Shown here one piece after another: positions 1 through 8,670 of a stretch of 36,685 nucleotides of DNA; position 1 is the first letter of the stretch, and each line of letters opens with the position of its first letter. Source of the stretch: Streptomyces sp. G44 (GTDB lineage Bacteria; Actinomycetota; Actinomycetes; Streptomycetales; Streptomycetaceae). A model generated the notes under the pieces. The model searched no databases, had not been told where the DNA came from, and saw only the letters and a program-made list of their open reading frames with translations. A program made the position numbers and the translations under genes. The stretch spans positions 1 through 36,685 of the forward strand of contig NZ_JAFEXF010000059.1 of NCBI RefSeq assembly GCF_016905445.1. The letters are read 5' to 3'.

Positions 1-75
1 GGTTCGGGCGGCTCGGGCGGCTCCGGCGGCGCCCAGGAGCCGGGCGGCCTGCTGGGCGGTGTGCTCGGCAACTGA
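1..75 (+). CDS. 3' end of a Gly/Ser-rich protein (partial)
   Basis: The window opens inside a reading frame that ends with TGA at 73-75. The 24 visible residues are a Gly-Ser-Gly run followed by an AQEPGG turn and a hydrophobic LLGGVLGN end. A strong hairpin follows 23 bp later, which supports a real gene end. The visible part is low complexity and does not identify a family, so no function is given. Confidence 0.5.
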   Translation, partial: GSGGSGGSGGAQEPGGLLGGVLGN

Positions 76-98
76 GTCCGTGGTGGTACGTACGTGAA

Positions 99-130
99 GG
101 GGCCCCGCACCGGGTGTGGTGCGGGGCCCC
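99..130. terminator. Bidirectional GC hairpin terminator
   Basis: A perfect 12-bp stem (GGGGCCCCGCAC, 99-110, with its complement 119-130) encloses an 8-nt loop and is followed by TTT on the plus strand. It lies between the plus-strand partial gene and the minus-strand nucleotidyltransferase, so it probably serves both. The same 12-bp stem recurs at 1609-1636. Confidence 0.75.
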
Positions 131-196
131 TTTCGGCGTACGGATGAGGGACGGGTGCCGTCGGTGCGGGGGTGGGGAAGGGCGGTCGTGCGGGCC

Positions 197-916
197 TCAA
201 CGGGCCTGTGCGGCCAGTTCCTTGGCGGCCTCGGTGAGGTCCTTCGCCGTGTCGATCGCGCGCCAGTAGGCGCCCTGCGGCAGCGGGAAGCCGGCGAGGC
301 GCTTCTCGCGGGCCAGGCGCGGGAACGTGGTGCGCTCGTGGTCGCCGAGGTCCGGCAGGAGCGCGGTGAACGACGCGGAGAAGACGTACACGCCCGCGTT
401 GATGAGGTACGGGGACGGCGGCGCCTCGACGAAGTCCGTGATGTGGCCGAAGGTGTCCGTCTCGACGGCGCCCCACGGGATGCGGGGGCGGGCCAGGGCC
501 AGGGTCGCGGTGGCGTCGCGCTCGGCGTGGAAGGCCGCCATGTCGCGCAAGGAGAAGCGGGTCCAGATGTCGCCGTTCGTCGCGTACCAGGGGCGGTCCG
601 CGTACGGGAGGTGGCGGGCGGCGTACTTGAGGCCGCCGCCGCGGCCGAGCGGCTCCTTCTCGACGACCGTGGTGACGTTCAGCGGCAGGTCGGCCGAGTC
701 CAGCCACTCCTGGAGGACCTCGGCGAGGTGGCCGCAGGAGACGACGGCGTCGGTCACGCCCTCGGCGGCCAGCCAGGAAAGCTGATGGCCGATGATCGGG
801 GTCCCCGTGCCGGGGATCTCGACCATCGGCTTGGGCCGGTCGTCGGTGTACGGGCGGAGGCGGGAGCCCTGGCCTCCGGCCAGGACTACGGCCTGCGTGG
901 GCTTCGGCGTGGTCAT
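197..916 (-). CDS. NDP-sugar pyrophosphorylase-like nucleotidyltransferase
   Basis: A 239-aa protein of the nucleotidyltransferase family that joins an NTP to a sugar phosphate to give an NDP-sugar. The N-terminal signature LAGGQGSRLRPYTDDRPKPM (about residues 12-31) is the nucleotide-binding loop, with the RPKPM segment typical of RmlA/GlmU/mannose-1-P guanylyltransferase relatives. TNGDIW (about 113-118) supplies the metal-binding Asp. The protein is about the length of the bare catalytic domain and lacks the left-handed beta-helix of bifunctional enzymes. The substrate sugar cannot be told. The start is supported by a -10-like TAAGGT (929-924) seven bases before the ATG, suggesting a leaderless mRNA. 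It lies 36 bp downstream of a small gene on the same strand. Confidence 0.85.
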   Translation of the reverse strand: MTTPKPTQAVVLAGGQGSRLRPYTDDRPKPMVEIPGTGTPIIGHQLSWLAAEGVTDAVVSCGHLAEVLQEWLDSADLPLNVTTVVEKEPLGRGGGLKYAARHLPYADRPWYATNGDIWTRFSLRDMAAFHAERDATATLALARPRIPWGAVETDTFGHITDFVEAPPSPYLINAGVYVFSASFTALLPDLGDHERTTFPRLAREKRLAGFPLPQGAYWRAIDTAKDLTEAAKELAAQAR

Positions 917-952
917 GCCGGAAACCTTACGCGGCGGTAGGCGCCGTCCCGC

Positions 953-1414
953 TCAGCCGTTCTGATGGGCGGCGGCCACGCCCGAGGCGAAGGACGTGTC
1001 GCAGACGGGCCTGGCGTAGGACTGGGCGCGGGTCGGGCCGTACTTCCGCACGGCGGCGCGGCCGAGGGCCTTCGCGAGGGAGACACAGTGGCGGGCGAGC
1101 GACGGGTGGCGGTTCACCTCCCGCTGGAGGTGGGTGAGCGCGACGCCGGGGTTCTCCTCCTGGAGTTCCAGGAGGAGCCGGTCGCGCAGGACGTCCTGCG
1201 GGGCGCGGGACTTGGCCGGTACGGAGAGGTCGTCGGCGGATGCGGTGAGCATCGAGTCCGAGGAGCTTCCCGACCAGTTGACGCTGGTGACCGCGAGGGT
1301 CCCGGAGAGCACCAGCATCACGGGAAGGACGAGAGCGAGCGTGCGGCCGATGCGGTGGGCGGGGCCACGGTGGGCTCGGCGCGGCTTCTGGGTGTAGTTG
1401 GCGGAGTGCGTCAC
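953..1414 (-). CDS. Small membrane-anchored or secreted protein, unknown function
   Basis: A 153-aa protein with a GTG start. A basic, Arg-rich N-terminus (about residues 1-25) is followed by a hydrophobic segment (LALVLPVMLVLSGTLAV, about 26-42), so it is either cleaved by signal peptidase or anchored with its C-terminal part outside. The exported part has two Cys (in HCVSLAK and VCDTSF) that could form a disulfide. I do not recognise the family. A -10-like TACGCT (1427-1422) ends seven bases before the GTG, which fits a leaderless start. It is followed on the same strand by the nucleotidyltransferase and the two may be co-transcribed. Confidence 0.7.
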   Translation of the reverse strand: MTHSANYTQKPRRAHRGPAHRIGRTLALVLPVMLVLSGTLAVTSVNWSGSSSDSMLTASADDLSVPAKSRAPQDVLRDRLLLELQEENPGVALTHLQREVNRHPSLARHCVSLAKALGRAAVRKYGPTRAQSYARPVCDTSFASGVAAAHQNG

Positions 1415-1553
1415 GCGAGGCAGCGTAGCGCTCGGTGATGATTTGGCGACATTTTGTCACCCGGTCGAGCGATGGTGAAGTGGGTTTCCCTGGCGTGGTG
1501 TTGACGTGGCCGGGTGAGGGAAGGGCGAAATGCCCGGTGTGCCGGGGTATTTG

Positions 1554-1607
1554 TCGACAACGTCAACAACATCGACAACATCGACCACCTCGACCACCTC
1601 GACAACA
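1554..1607. repeat. Six tandem 9-bp units beside the msiK terminator
   Basis: Six consecutive 9-mers of the form TCGACMACM (for example TCGACAACA and TCGACCACC) fill 1554-1607 and abut the terminator palindrome. They lie outside any supported gene, in the region downstream of msiK on the minus strand. Confidence 0.8.
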
Positions 1608-1638
1608 TGGGGCCCCGCACCGCGGTGCGGGGCCCCAT
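1607..1638 (-). terminator. 32-bp perfect palindrome, msiK terminator
   Basis: A perfect palindrome: arms ATGGGGCCCCGCAC (1607-1620) and their complement (1625-1638) around CGCG. It lies 32 bp after the msiK stop codon. The inner 12-bp stem is identical to the hairpin at 99-130. Because it is symmetrical it could also stop plus-strand transcription. Confidence 0.75.
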
Positions 1639-1670
1639 ACAGGCCTGTCCCTGATCGGTCCGTCCCTGCG

Positions 1671-2807
<1,137 letters not shown>

Positions 2808-2859
2808 GGTGAGGGCCCCCTTCACCGGCAGGAACGTGCCGGACGATCCGAGTAGAGGG

Positions 2860-2875
2860 AGTGGTGTAGTCCACG
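2860..2875. promoter_or_regulatory. Candidate DasR operator (dre) upstream of msiK
   Basis: AGTGGTGTAGTCCACG matches the published DasR-responsive element (AGTGGTCTAGACCACT) at 13 of 16 positions and has a GTGG/CCAC inverted core. It lies 53 bp before the msiK start. DasR is the GntR-family regulator of GlcNAc and chitin use, and MsiK serves chitobiose uptake, so the location makes sense. This is inferred from sequence only. Confidence 0.45.
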
Positions 2876-3022
2876 TGAGTGAACTGGTCGTGACCGTACC
2901 CCGGGGCTCCGTGGTCTGTCAGTAGTCGTGGCGGGGTTGCCTTCGCGGATATTTTCGACGGACGCGGGGGCGGTGTTGGTTACACTGCACGGGCGCGGAC
3001 AAGGCCGTACGGTCCCGCGTGT

Positions 3023-3096
3023 GCCTCCTTAGCTCAGATGGCCAGAGCAACGCACTTGTAATGCGTAGGTCGTCGGTTCGAATCCGACAGGGGGCT
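3023..3096 (+). tRNA. tRNA-Thr (anticodon TGT)
   Basis: A complete cloverleaf of 74 nt. The acceptor arms GCCTCCT and AGGGGGC pair with one U-G wobble, the anticodon stem is ACGCA/TGCGT, the loop CTTGTAA has anticodon TGT at 3057-3059, and the T-loop is TTCGAAT. CCA is not encoded. A possible -10 (TACACT, 2981-2986) lies upstream, without a convincing -35. A hairpin follows at 3102-3135. Confidence 0.97.
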
Positions 3097-3101
3097 CGTG
3101 C

Positions 3102-3135
3102 AAGCCCCGGGTCGGCTCCTCGCCGACCCGGGCTT
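3102..3135. terminator. Terminator shared by tRNA-Thr and the nuclease gene
   Basis: An 11-bp stem (CCCGGGTCGGC, 3106-3116, with 3122-3132) and a 5-nt loop, flanked by AAG/CTT that extend it across a one-base bulge. It starts six bases after the tRNA and ends three bases before the minus-strand nuclease stop codon, so it can end transcripts from both sides. Confidence 0.75.
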
Positions 3136-3138
3136 TCC

Positions 3139-6100
3139 TCATGCCGAGGGGGGCGGCGAAGGGCGGAGGGCCGCTCTGACGCTGTGGGCCGGATCGGCGG
3201 CCAGCTGCTCGCGTACGGACGCATGGGAGGCGTCGGTCCTCCGGTGCAGCGCGGTGGCGAGCGCGCGGCGGACGCGTACGTCGGGGTCGGCGGCCAGGCG
3301 GTGGCCCAGGTGCGCGGGTTCCCCGTGGTCGGCCCACAGGATCGCCGCGAGGCTCCGGATGGCCCATCCCTGGCTCGCCAGGAAGGCGAGATCGTCCTTG
3401 ACCGTGTCACCGAGCCGTTGCAGCGCCCGGGTCGGCCAGTAATCGGATTCATCGCCCAGCAGTGCGTAGACGAGGCGCCGCACCTGGCTGCGCCGCGCCG
3501 GGTCCGCCGCGAGCGTGGCGGCGAGCACCACCGCTTGGCCGCGACTGTCGCGCGGTCTGCCTTCGATGCGGAATCCCCCGAGTCTGTGCGTGAACCGCCC
3601 GTCGAGCCTGTCGTGGTCCGACGGTGTGGGGGAGGTGGCCAGTCGCATCGCGGTCTCGAAGTGTGCGTCCTGCCGCGACCTGGTGAGAAAGGGGCCGAGG
3701 TTGGCGGCGGCGATCAGGTAGTCGCCCCTGTCGCCCGATCCGACGTGCGGGTCGTCGGCCCGGGAGAGCAGCTCGGTGACGGCCCGGTCCACGTCGTCCG
3801 GTGGCAGATGGCGGATGAGGTGCGAGTCGCCGATCGCGTTCGTCCCGGAGGAGTACACCCCGGCCGTGTGGTGGAGCGGCGTCGTGAGTCTCGTCAGGGC
3901 GGCCGCGACGACACCGGCGTCGAGATCGCCGGGGTCCTCGAACGACAGCATCTCGCTCGCCCACCGGTTGCCCGCTGCCGCGAGGGCGGCAAGGGGGGCG
4001 CGGGCGAGCGCCTGGTGCTCGTCGATCGCGTCGAGGGCGCTGTTCTTGCGCGCCGCTTGTGAACGGCCGAGCAGCATCACCAGGTGGGGGATGGCGCGAG
4101 CCGCGAGCGGAGGCCGGGCGAGCGCGATCTTGGCCACCGCGACCGCTTCGTCCTCATCGTGGTACCGGTGGTGGTTCTCCGCCACGGGCGGCTGCCTCTC
4201 GAAGTGGCTCAGCACGAGGTCCGCGCGGGTCGCGTCGAGGCGGTCGGCGATCCCTGCCAGTGCCTTGATCGCGTTGTTGTATCTCGACGTGGCGAAGGAG
4301 ACCAGGTCCGGCCGCAGCCCTGCCTCCGCGGCCGCCAGCTCCGCCACGAGGTGCTGCGCCACGGTGTCGACGCGGTCGTCCGGCACCAGGTCCGCCTGGG
4401 CCGCCAGCAGCCGGTAGGTCGTGCCGGCCGCCCAGTAGTTGGGCGCGTCCAGCTCGCCGACGACGTCGATGAACTCGCGCGGACGGGACGTGCCGAGGTC
4501 CGCGATCGCCTTGGCCGCGCCCGCTCGGACGAGGTGGCGGGCAGCCGCCACGGGCTCGTCGGCCTCGGCGAGGATCGAGGCGAGGACCCGCCGGGCCCGT
4601 TCCTCTCCGGCCCAGTCGCCGACGGTCACGGCGTCGCGCAGCGCACGCTGGGCCGCGATCGCCCCGGACCGGAGCTTGTGGTCGCGCAGCGCCGTCAGAG
4701 CGTCCTCGTAGGCGCCCTCGGCGGCCGGTACCAGGGGGGCGGAGGCTCCCATCCCGCGGATCGCCGTCTGCAAGGGGAGCAGGTCGTCACTGAGGAAGGG
4801 GTTCCAGCGGGCACGGAAGGCGCGACGGCTGAAGATCCAGGTGGACGCTTCGCCCCACTGCCGGGCCAGCGACGCGGCGCCGGCGGCCTCGTCCCACGCG
4901 AGATCGGCCTCCTCGAACTTCTGGTGCAGGGCGCAGTCACGTGCGTGGCGTGCGGTCACCAGGCCCAGCAGGTCGTGGCCGAGGCTCAGCTTCCGGGCAT
5001 CGGCGAGCAGGTCCGACCAGTCCGCGGTGGCTTCCGCGACCAGCAGTCGCAACCGCGTGCGCAGCACACGGTCGGCGGCCGTGCCGCGTGCGAGTTCGGC
5101 GATGGCAGGGACGGATCTCGTCAGCCATGCGCGGTCGTCGTCGGCCAGCGCCGTCTCACCGGCGAGCAGCGCGAGCCGCACCTGATCGCGCGGATCTCCG
5201 ATCCGGAGGGTCTCGATGTCCGGGACGTACGCGGTCGGGTTCATGTAGAGGTCGACGGCGGCTTCACTGACGCGGCGACAGCGTTCGACCTGTTCGTTCC
5301 CGGCCCCGTCCGTCGTGGACCTCGACAGCTCGGTGAGGCGGGACCGGGTGAGTTGCGCCGTCGCCGACAGTCCCCGGTCGAGAGCGGTCCAGAAGTCGTC
5401 CAGGACGTGGCGCGCGGCTTCGTCGACGCGGCCCAGGCGGGCCAGCAGGCGTACGCGTTCCGTGTCGTGCCGTGCGGCATGCGGCCAGAAGCCCGCGTCA
5501 CGGAGTTTCGCTTGTCCCGCCTCGATGAGCGCGAGCGCGTGCGCGGGTTCGGCGGCCGCGGCTGCTTCGTCGAAGAGTTCCCGGGCGCCCGTGGTGACCT
5601 CGGGGGTGCGGGCGATCGCCTCACGGACGGCCACGGCCTCCGCGGCGGGCACGACGCTCACGTCGATCCGGAAGGGCAGGCAGAACGCCTCGGCGGTGGG
5701 CATGCCGAAGAACTCGACGACGATCTCCGGGCGCCCGCGCAGGAGGTACGACAGCTCCTGCGCGTCCCACAGCTCCAGGCCGACCGGGTGGAGCGCCCGG
5801 CGCTGTACGGCGAGCTCCTCGACCGCCCGCACGCTCCGGACCGTGGCGGCCACCCCGATGACGAGGCGGTCGACGGAGAAGGGGCGCACCGTCGTGCGGA
5901 ACTTCTTGACGGCCGCCCTGATCTCCGCCGCGCCGAATCGTCGGTACTTCTTGCTCTGGAGCGCGGTGCCGCTGCCGTCCGGCGCCAGGGCGACGATGTC
6001 GAGGCCGTACTGTGCCTGGCCGCGATCTCCGTACAACTGGGCGTGGCGCAGGCCCTCCACGTCACGCATCACCCGCCACTGCAAACGTTCGAAGTCCTCC

Positions 6101-6216
6101 CACGACAGGTCGCCGAAAGGGAGGATCTCCAGCTTGCCGATCACCGGTGCGGGCGCGGGAGCCGACGGCGCGCCGTCGAGCGACGATCCGAGCGGCAGGG
6201 GATGCCAGTCCGCCAT
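3139..6216 (-). CDS. PD-(D/E)XK nuclease fused to a large alpha-helical solenoid
   Basis: A 1025-aa cytoplasmic protein. Residues about 30-175 look like a restriction-endonuclease-like fold: LSWEDFERLQW (Glu40/Glu43), then GLDIVAL with Asp73, then LQSKKY with Gln87-x-Lys89, the E...D...QxK pattern of Mrr-type PD-(D/E)XK nucleases. The next roughly 700 residues are Ala/Leu/Arg-rich helices of TPR-like character, and the last 100 (AADPDVRVRRALATAL, AADPAHSVRAALR) are HEAT-like. I see no Walker A motif, so no ATPase or STAND module. Start 6216 has AGGAGA upstream. It begins 17 bp after the FAD oxidoreductase stop, so the two may be co-transcribed, and it ends against the tRNA-Thr terminator, a common place for acquired DNA. 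Nuclease plus repeat scaffold suggests a DNA-targeting defence effector, but this is inference; no methylase partner is present. Confidence 0.8.
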   Translation of the reverse strand: MADWHPLPLGSSLDGAPSAPAPAPVIGKLEILPFGDLSWEDFERLQWRVMRDVEGLRHAQLYGDRGQAQYGLDIVALAPDGSGTALQSKKYRRFGAAEIRAAVKKFRTTVRPFSVDRLVIGVAATVRSVRAVEELAVQRRALHPVGLELWDAQELSYLLRGRPEIVVEFFGMPTAEAFCLPFRIDVSVVPAAEAVAVREAIARTPEVTTGARELFDEAAAAAEPAHALALIEAGQAKLRDAGFWPHAARHDTERVRLLARLGRVDEAARHVLDDFWTALDRGLSATAQLTRSRLTELSRSTTDGAGNEQVERCRRVSEAAVDLYMNPTAYVPDIETLRIGDPRDQVRLALLAGETALADDDRAWLTRSVPAIAELARGTAADRVLRTRLRLLVAEATADWSDLLADARKLSLGHDLLGLVTARHARDCALHQKFEEADLAWDEAAGAASLARQWGEASTWIFSRRAFRARWNPFLSDDLLPLQTAIRGMGASAPLVPAAEGAYEDALTALRDHKLRSGAIAAQRALRDAVTVGDWAGEERARRVLASILAEADEPVAAARHLVRAGAAKAIADLGTSRPREFIDVVGELDAPNYWAAGTTYRLLAAQADLVPDDRVDTVAQHLVAELAAAEAGLRPDLVSFATSRYNNAIKALAGIADRLDATRADLVLSHFERQPPVAENHHRYHDEDEAVAVAKIALARPPLAARAIPHLVMLLGRSQAARKNSALDAIDEHQALARAPLAALAAAGNRWASEMLSFEDPGDLDAGVVAAALTRLTTPLHHTAGVYSSGTNAIGDSHLIRHLPPDDVDRAVTELLSRADDPHVGSGDRGDYLIAAANLGPFLTRSRQDAHFETAMRLATSPTPSDHDRLDGRFTHRLGGFRIEGRPRDSRGQAVVLAATLAADPARRSQVRRLVYALLGDESDYWPTRALQRLGDTVKDDLAFLASQGWAIRSLAAILWADHGEPAHLGHRLAADPDVRVRRALATALHRRTDASHASVREQLAADPAHSVRAALRPSPPPSA

Positions 6217-6233
6217 GTCGTTCTCCTGGGTTC

Positions 6234-7658
6234 TCAGTGGCGGCCCGTGAGCACGTCCGCCCAGCGGGCCAGGCGGGAGGGCGTGGTGGTGTGGGTGGTC
6301 CGTTCCCGGTGGTCGGCCGCGTTGTAGGTGGCGTACATGCCGTGGACGCCCAGCCAGCGGAAGGGTTCCGGTTCCCATTTGCGGACCTTGTGGCCGACCC
6401 ACGGGAGGGCCGTGAGGTCCGTGGGGCCCGCCTGGCCCGAGTCCTGCTGGACCAGGTCGCGCAGGGTGCGGGCGGCGAGGTTGGCGGTGGCGACACCCGA
6501 GCCGACGTAGCCGCCCGCCCAGCCGAGGCCCGTGGCGCGGTCCAGGGTGACGGTGGCGCACCAGTCGCGGGGGACGCCGAGGACGCCGGACCAGGCGTGG
6601 GTGACGCGGACGCCCGTGAGCTGGGGGAAGAAGCGGGTCAGGATGGTGTGGAGGGCCTCGATCGTGGCGGGCCGGGTGCGGCCGTCGTTGTCCGTCCTGG
6701 AGCCGTAGCGGTAGGGGACGCCGCGGCCGCCGAGCGCGATGCGGCCGTCGGCGGTGCGCTGGGCGTACATGTACGCGTGGGCCATGTCGCCGAGGGTCTC
6801 GCGGCCCTCCCAGCCGATGGACTCCCACTGGGCGGGGGTCAGCGGCTCGGTGGCGATCATCGAGGAGTTCATGGGGAGCCAGGTGCGGCGCTGCCCCTTG
6901 AGGGAGGCGGTGAAGCCTTCCGTGCAGCGCAGGACGTAGGGGGCGCGGACGGTGCCGTACGGGGTGACCGCGTGCTTGGGTCTGATCTCCGTGACCGGTG
7001 TCGACTCGTGGATCGTGACGCCGAGGGCCTCCACGGTCCGGGCCAGGCCCTTGACCAGCTTCACCGGGTGCAGGCGGGCGCCGTGCGGGGTCCAGGTGGA
7101 GCCGACGGCGCCCGCGACGCGCACGCGTTCGGCGGTCTCGCGGGCGCCGTGCAGGGTGCGGTCCTTCTCGCCGTAGGAGAGTTCCGTCTCGTGGAAGTCC
7201 CTTAGGCGCGCCAACTGGGCGGGCGTGTAGGCGACTTCGAGTACGCCGCCCTGGTGGATGTCCGCCTCGATCGACTCCGCGGCCGCGGTGCGGACGACCT
7301 CGTCGACCGTGTCGTTCATCGCCTGCTGGAGGCGGACCGCGGCTTCGTGGCCGTGCAGCTTCGCGTAGCGGTCGCGGCCCGCGACGCCGTTGTAGAGCCA
7401 GCCGCCGTTGCGGCCGGAGGCGCCGTAGCCGCAGAACTTCTGCTCCAGGACGGTGATGCGGAGGAAGGGGGCGGCCTTCTTCAGGTAGTACGCCGTCCAC
7501 AGACCGGTGTAGCCGCCGCCGACGACGCAGACGTCCGCCGTGGCGTCGGAGGTGAGGGGTTCCCGGGCCGGGGGCAGGCCGTCGTCCGCGTACCAGAACG
7601 ATATGCCGCCGTTGACCGGGCCGTTCGCGTTGCCCGTGTGGGTCGTGCTGCTGTTCAT
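6234..7658 (-). CDS. FAD-dependent amine/amino-acid oxidoreductase (DAO family)
   Basis: A 474-aa protein with an N-terminal dinucleotide-binding segment DVCVVGGGYTGLWTAYYL (about 42-59) and the following Glu of VLEQKF that binds the FAD ribose, then GASGRNGGW, the pattern of glycine-oxidase/gamma-glutamylputrescine-oxidase-like enzymes. These oxidise amines or amino acids with O2 and often act in polyamine or amino-acid catabolism; the substrate here is unknown. WAGGYVGSGV near the C-terminus is the second FAD-contact stretch. The start at MNSSTTH is chosen by family-like length; no strong Shine-Dalgarno is seen. The frame stays open far upstream but only antisense to other genes. Seventeen bases separate it from the nuclease gene downstream. 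Confidence 0.88.
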   Translation of the reverse strand: MNSSTTHTGNANGPVNGGISFWYADDGLPPAREPLTSDATADVCVVGGGYTGLWTAYYLKKAAPFLRITVLEQKFCGYGASGRNGGWLYNGVAGRDRYAKLHGHEAAVRLQQAMNDTVDEVVRTAAAESIEADIHQGGVLEVAYTPAQLARLRDFHETELSYGEKDRTLHGARETAERVRVAGAVGSTWTPHGARLHPVKLVKGLARTVEALGVTIHESTPVTEIRPKHAVTPYGTVRAPYVLRCTEGFTASLKGQRRTWLPMNSSMIATEPLTPAQWESIGWEGRETLGDMAHAYMYAQRTADGRIALGGRGVPYRYGSRTDNDGRTRPATIEALHTILTRFFPQLTGVRVTHAWSGVLGVPRDWCATVTLDRATGLGWAGGYVGSGVATANLAARTLRDLVQQDSGQAGPTDLTALPWVGHKVRKWEPEPFRWLGVHGMYATYNAADHRERTTHTTTPSRLARWADVLTGRH

Positions 7659-7730
7659 GGGCGGACGGTACTGCGCAGGTGGGGGCGGTGGGCAGGGGGC
7701 GGGCGGTGCCGGGCGGGTATTCCGATACTT

Positions 7731-7767
7731 TGTGCGAGACCTGTTCGGAGATCGAACCGATCGCACA
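7731..7767. promoter_or_regulatory. Nested inverted repeats between divergent genes
   Basis: The outer arms TGTGCGA (7731-7737) and TCGCACA (7761-7767) enclose the inner arms GTTCG (7743-7747) and CGAAC (7753-7757). The structure lies 18 bp before the DsbA-like start and 72 bp from the start of the divergent FAD gene. It could be a regulator site or a leader hairpin; the factor is unknown. Confidence 0.45.
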
Positions 7768-7784
7768 CCTGGAAGGCTCAACTC

Positions 7785-8636
7785 ATGGCCGTACACAAGG
7801 CCGGGCGCAAGGCCGGGCGCGTCGCCACCGCGGTGGCGGCCGCGGCGCTGATCGGGGTGGCCGCGTCCGCCTGCGGCCCCGACGGCGGCGACAACGGCGG
7901 CGCCGGGAAGGCGAAGTCGTCGTCCGCCGCGCCGGAGTCCAGGGGGCCGGAGTCCGGAGCACCTGAATCCGGAGCGTCTGAGTCCGGAGCGCCTGAGTCC
8001 GGAGCGCCCGAGGCCGGTGGCCCCGACGCCCCGGAGGCGAAGGCTCCGCCGGCGGCGAGTGAGCGGCTCGCCAAGGTGCCCGCCTCGGTGAAGGGCGGCG
8101 TGATCACCGTCGGCGACCCGAAGGCCGGCCACACGGTCAAGGTGTACGAGGACTCGCGCTGCCCGTTCTGCAAGAAGTTCGAGGAGGGCGGCGCGCAGGC
8201 GCTGGTGCAGCCGGTGGCCGACGGCAAGGTCAGGATCGAGTACACGATCGCCTCGTTCCTCGACAAGAACCTCGGCGGCAGCGGCTCCGTGAACGCGGCG
8301 AACGCGCTGCGCGCCTCCGTGGAGGCGGGCAGGTTCCCGCAGTTCCACGCGGCCGTCTTCGCCAACCAGCCCGACGAGGAGTCGGACGACGCCTACACCC
8401 CGGCCTTCCTGCTGAAGATCGCCGGCAAGGTCGACGGGCTGCGGGGTGCCGCCTTCGACAAGGCGGTGACCAACGGGACGTACGAGAAGTGGGTCGGTGA
8501 GGCGATGACGGCCTTCACCGACGACGGGATCCAGGGCACCCCGACCGTCCTCATCGACGGGAAGAAGGCGGCGGGCAACTCGCTCTACGAACAGGGGGCG
8601 TTCGCCGAGGAGCTGAGGGCGGCCGGAATTTCCTGA
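7785..8636 (+). CDS. DsbA-like thioredoxin-fold lipoprotein/secreted protein
   Basis: A 283-aa exported protein. A twin-basic N-terminus and hydrophobic stretch end in VAASAC (Cys30), a plausible but weak lipobox. A linker with six (A/G)xPES-like pentapeptides follows (about 48-77). The thioredoxin-fold domain (about 104-283) has the DSRCPFCKKF active site (Cys126, Cys129) and GTPTVLIDG with the cis-Pro, as in DsbA/DsbG-type thiol-disulfide oxidoreductases. It should act on disulfides outside the membrane. GGAAGG eight bases upstream supports this ATG. The 15-bp DNA repeat coding the linker suggests recent expansion or contraction. Confidence 0.9.
   Translation: MAVHKAGRKAGRVATAVAAAALIGVAASACGPDGGDNGGAGKAKSSSAAPESRGPESGAPESGASESGAPESGAPEAGGPDAPEAKAPPAASERLAKVPASVKGGVITVGDPKAGHTVKVYEDSRCPFCKKFEEGGAQALVQPVADGKVRIEYTIASFLDKNLGGSGSVNAANALRASVEAGRFPQFHAAVFANQPDEESDDAYTPAFLLKIAGKVDGLRGAAFDKAVTNGTYEKWVGEAMTAFTDDGIQGTPTVLIDGKKAAGNSLYEQGAFAEELRAAGIS
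7926..8015 (+). repeat. Six 15-bp units coding (A/G)xPES in the DsbA-like linker
   Basis: Six in-frame 15-mers ending in GAGTCC or a close variant run from 7926 to 8015 and encode AAPES, RGPES, GAPES, GASES, GAPES, GAPEA. The linker separates the membrane anchor from the thioredoxin domain. Confidence 0.85.
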
Positions 8637-8663
8637 CGCCGTCGGGCACGGTTTCGGTAGCGT
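8633..8663 (+). promoter_or_regulatory. Promoter for a leaderless kinase mRNA
   Basis: CTGACG (8633-8638, one mismatch to TTGACG) and TAGCGT (8658-8663) are spaced by 19 bp. The GTG at 8671 follows the -10 by seven bases, so transcription would start at or next to the start codon. The -35 overlaps the end of the upstream CDS. Confidence 0.5.
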
Positions 8664-8670
8664 GACGGGC

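Noticed and set aside
6217..7500. Extension of the nuclease frame to a 1453-residue protein
   Set aside because: The extra part overlaps the FAD oxidoreductase in another frame, is low-complexity Arg/Pro/His, and ATG 6216 has a good Shine-Dalgarno.
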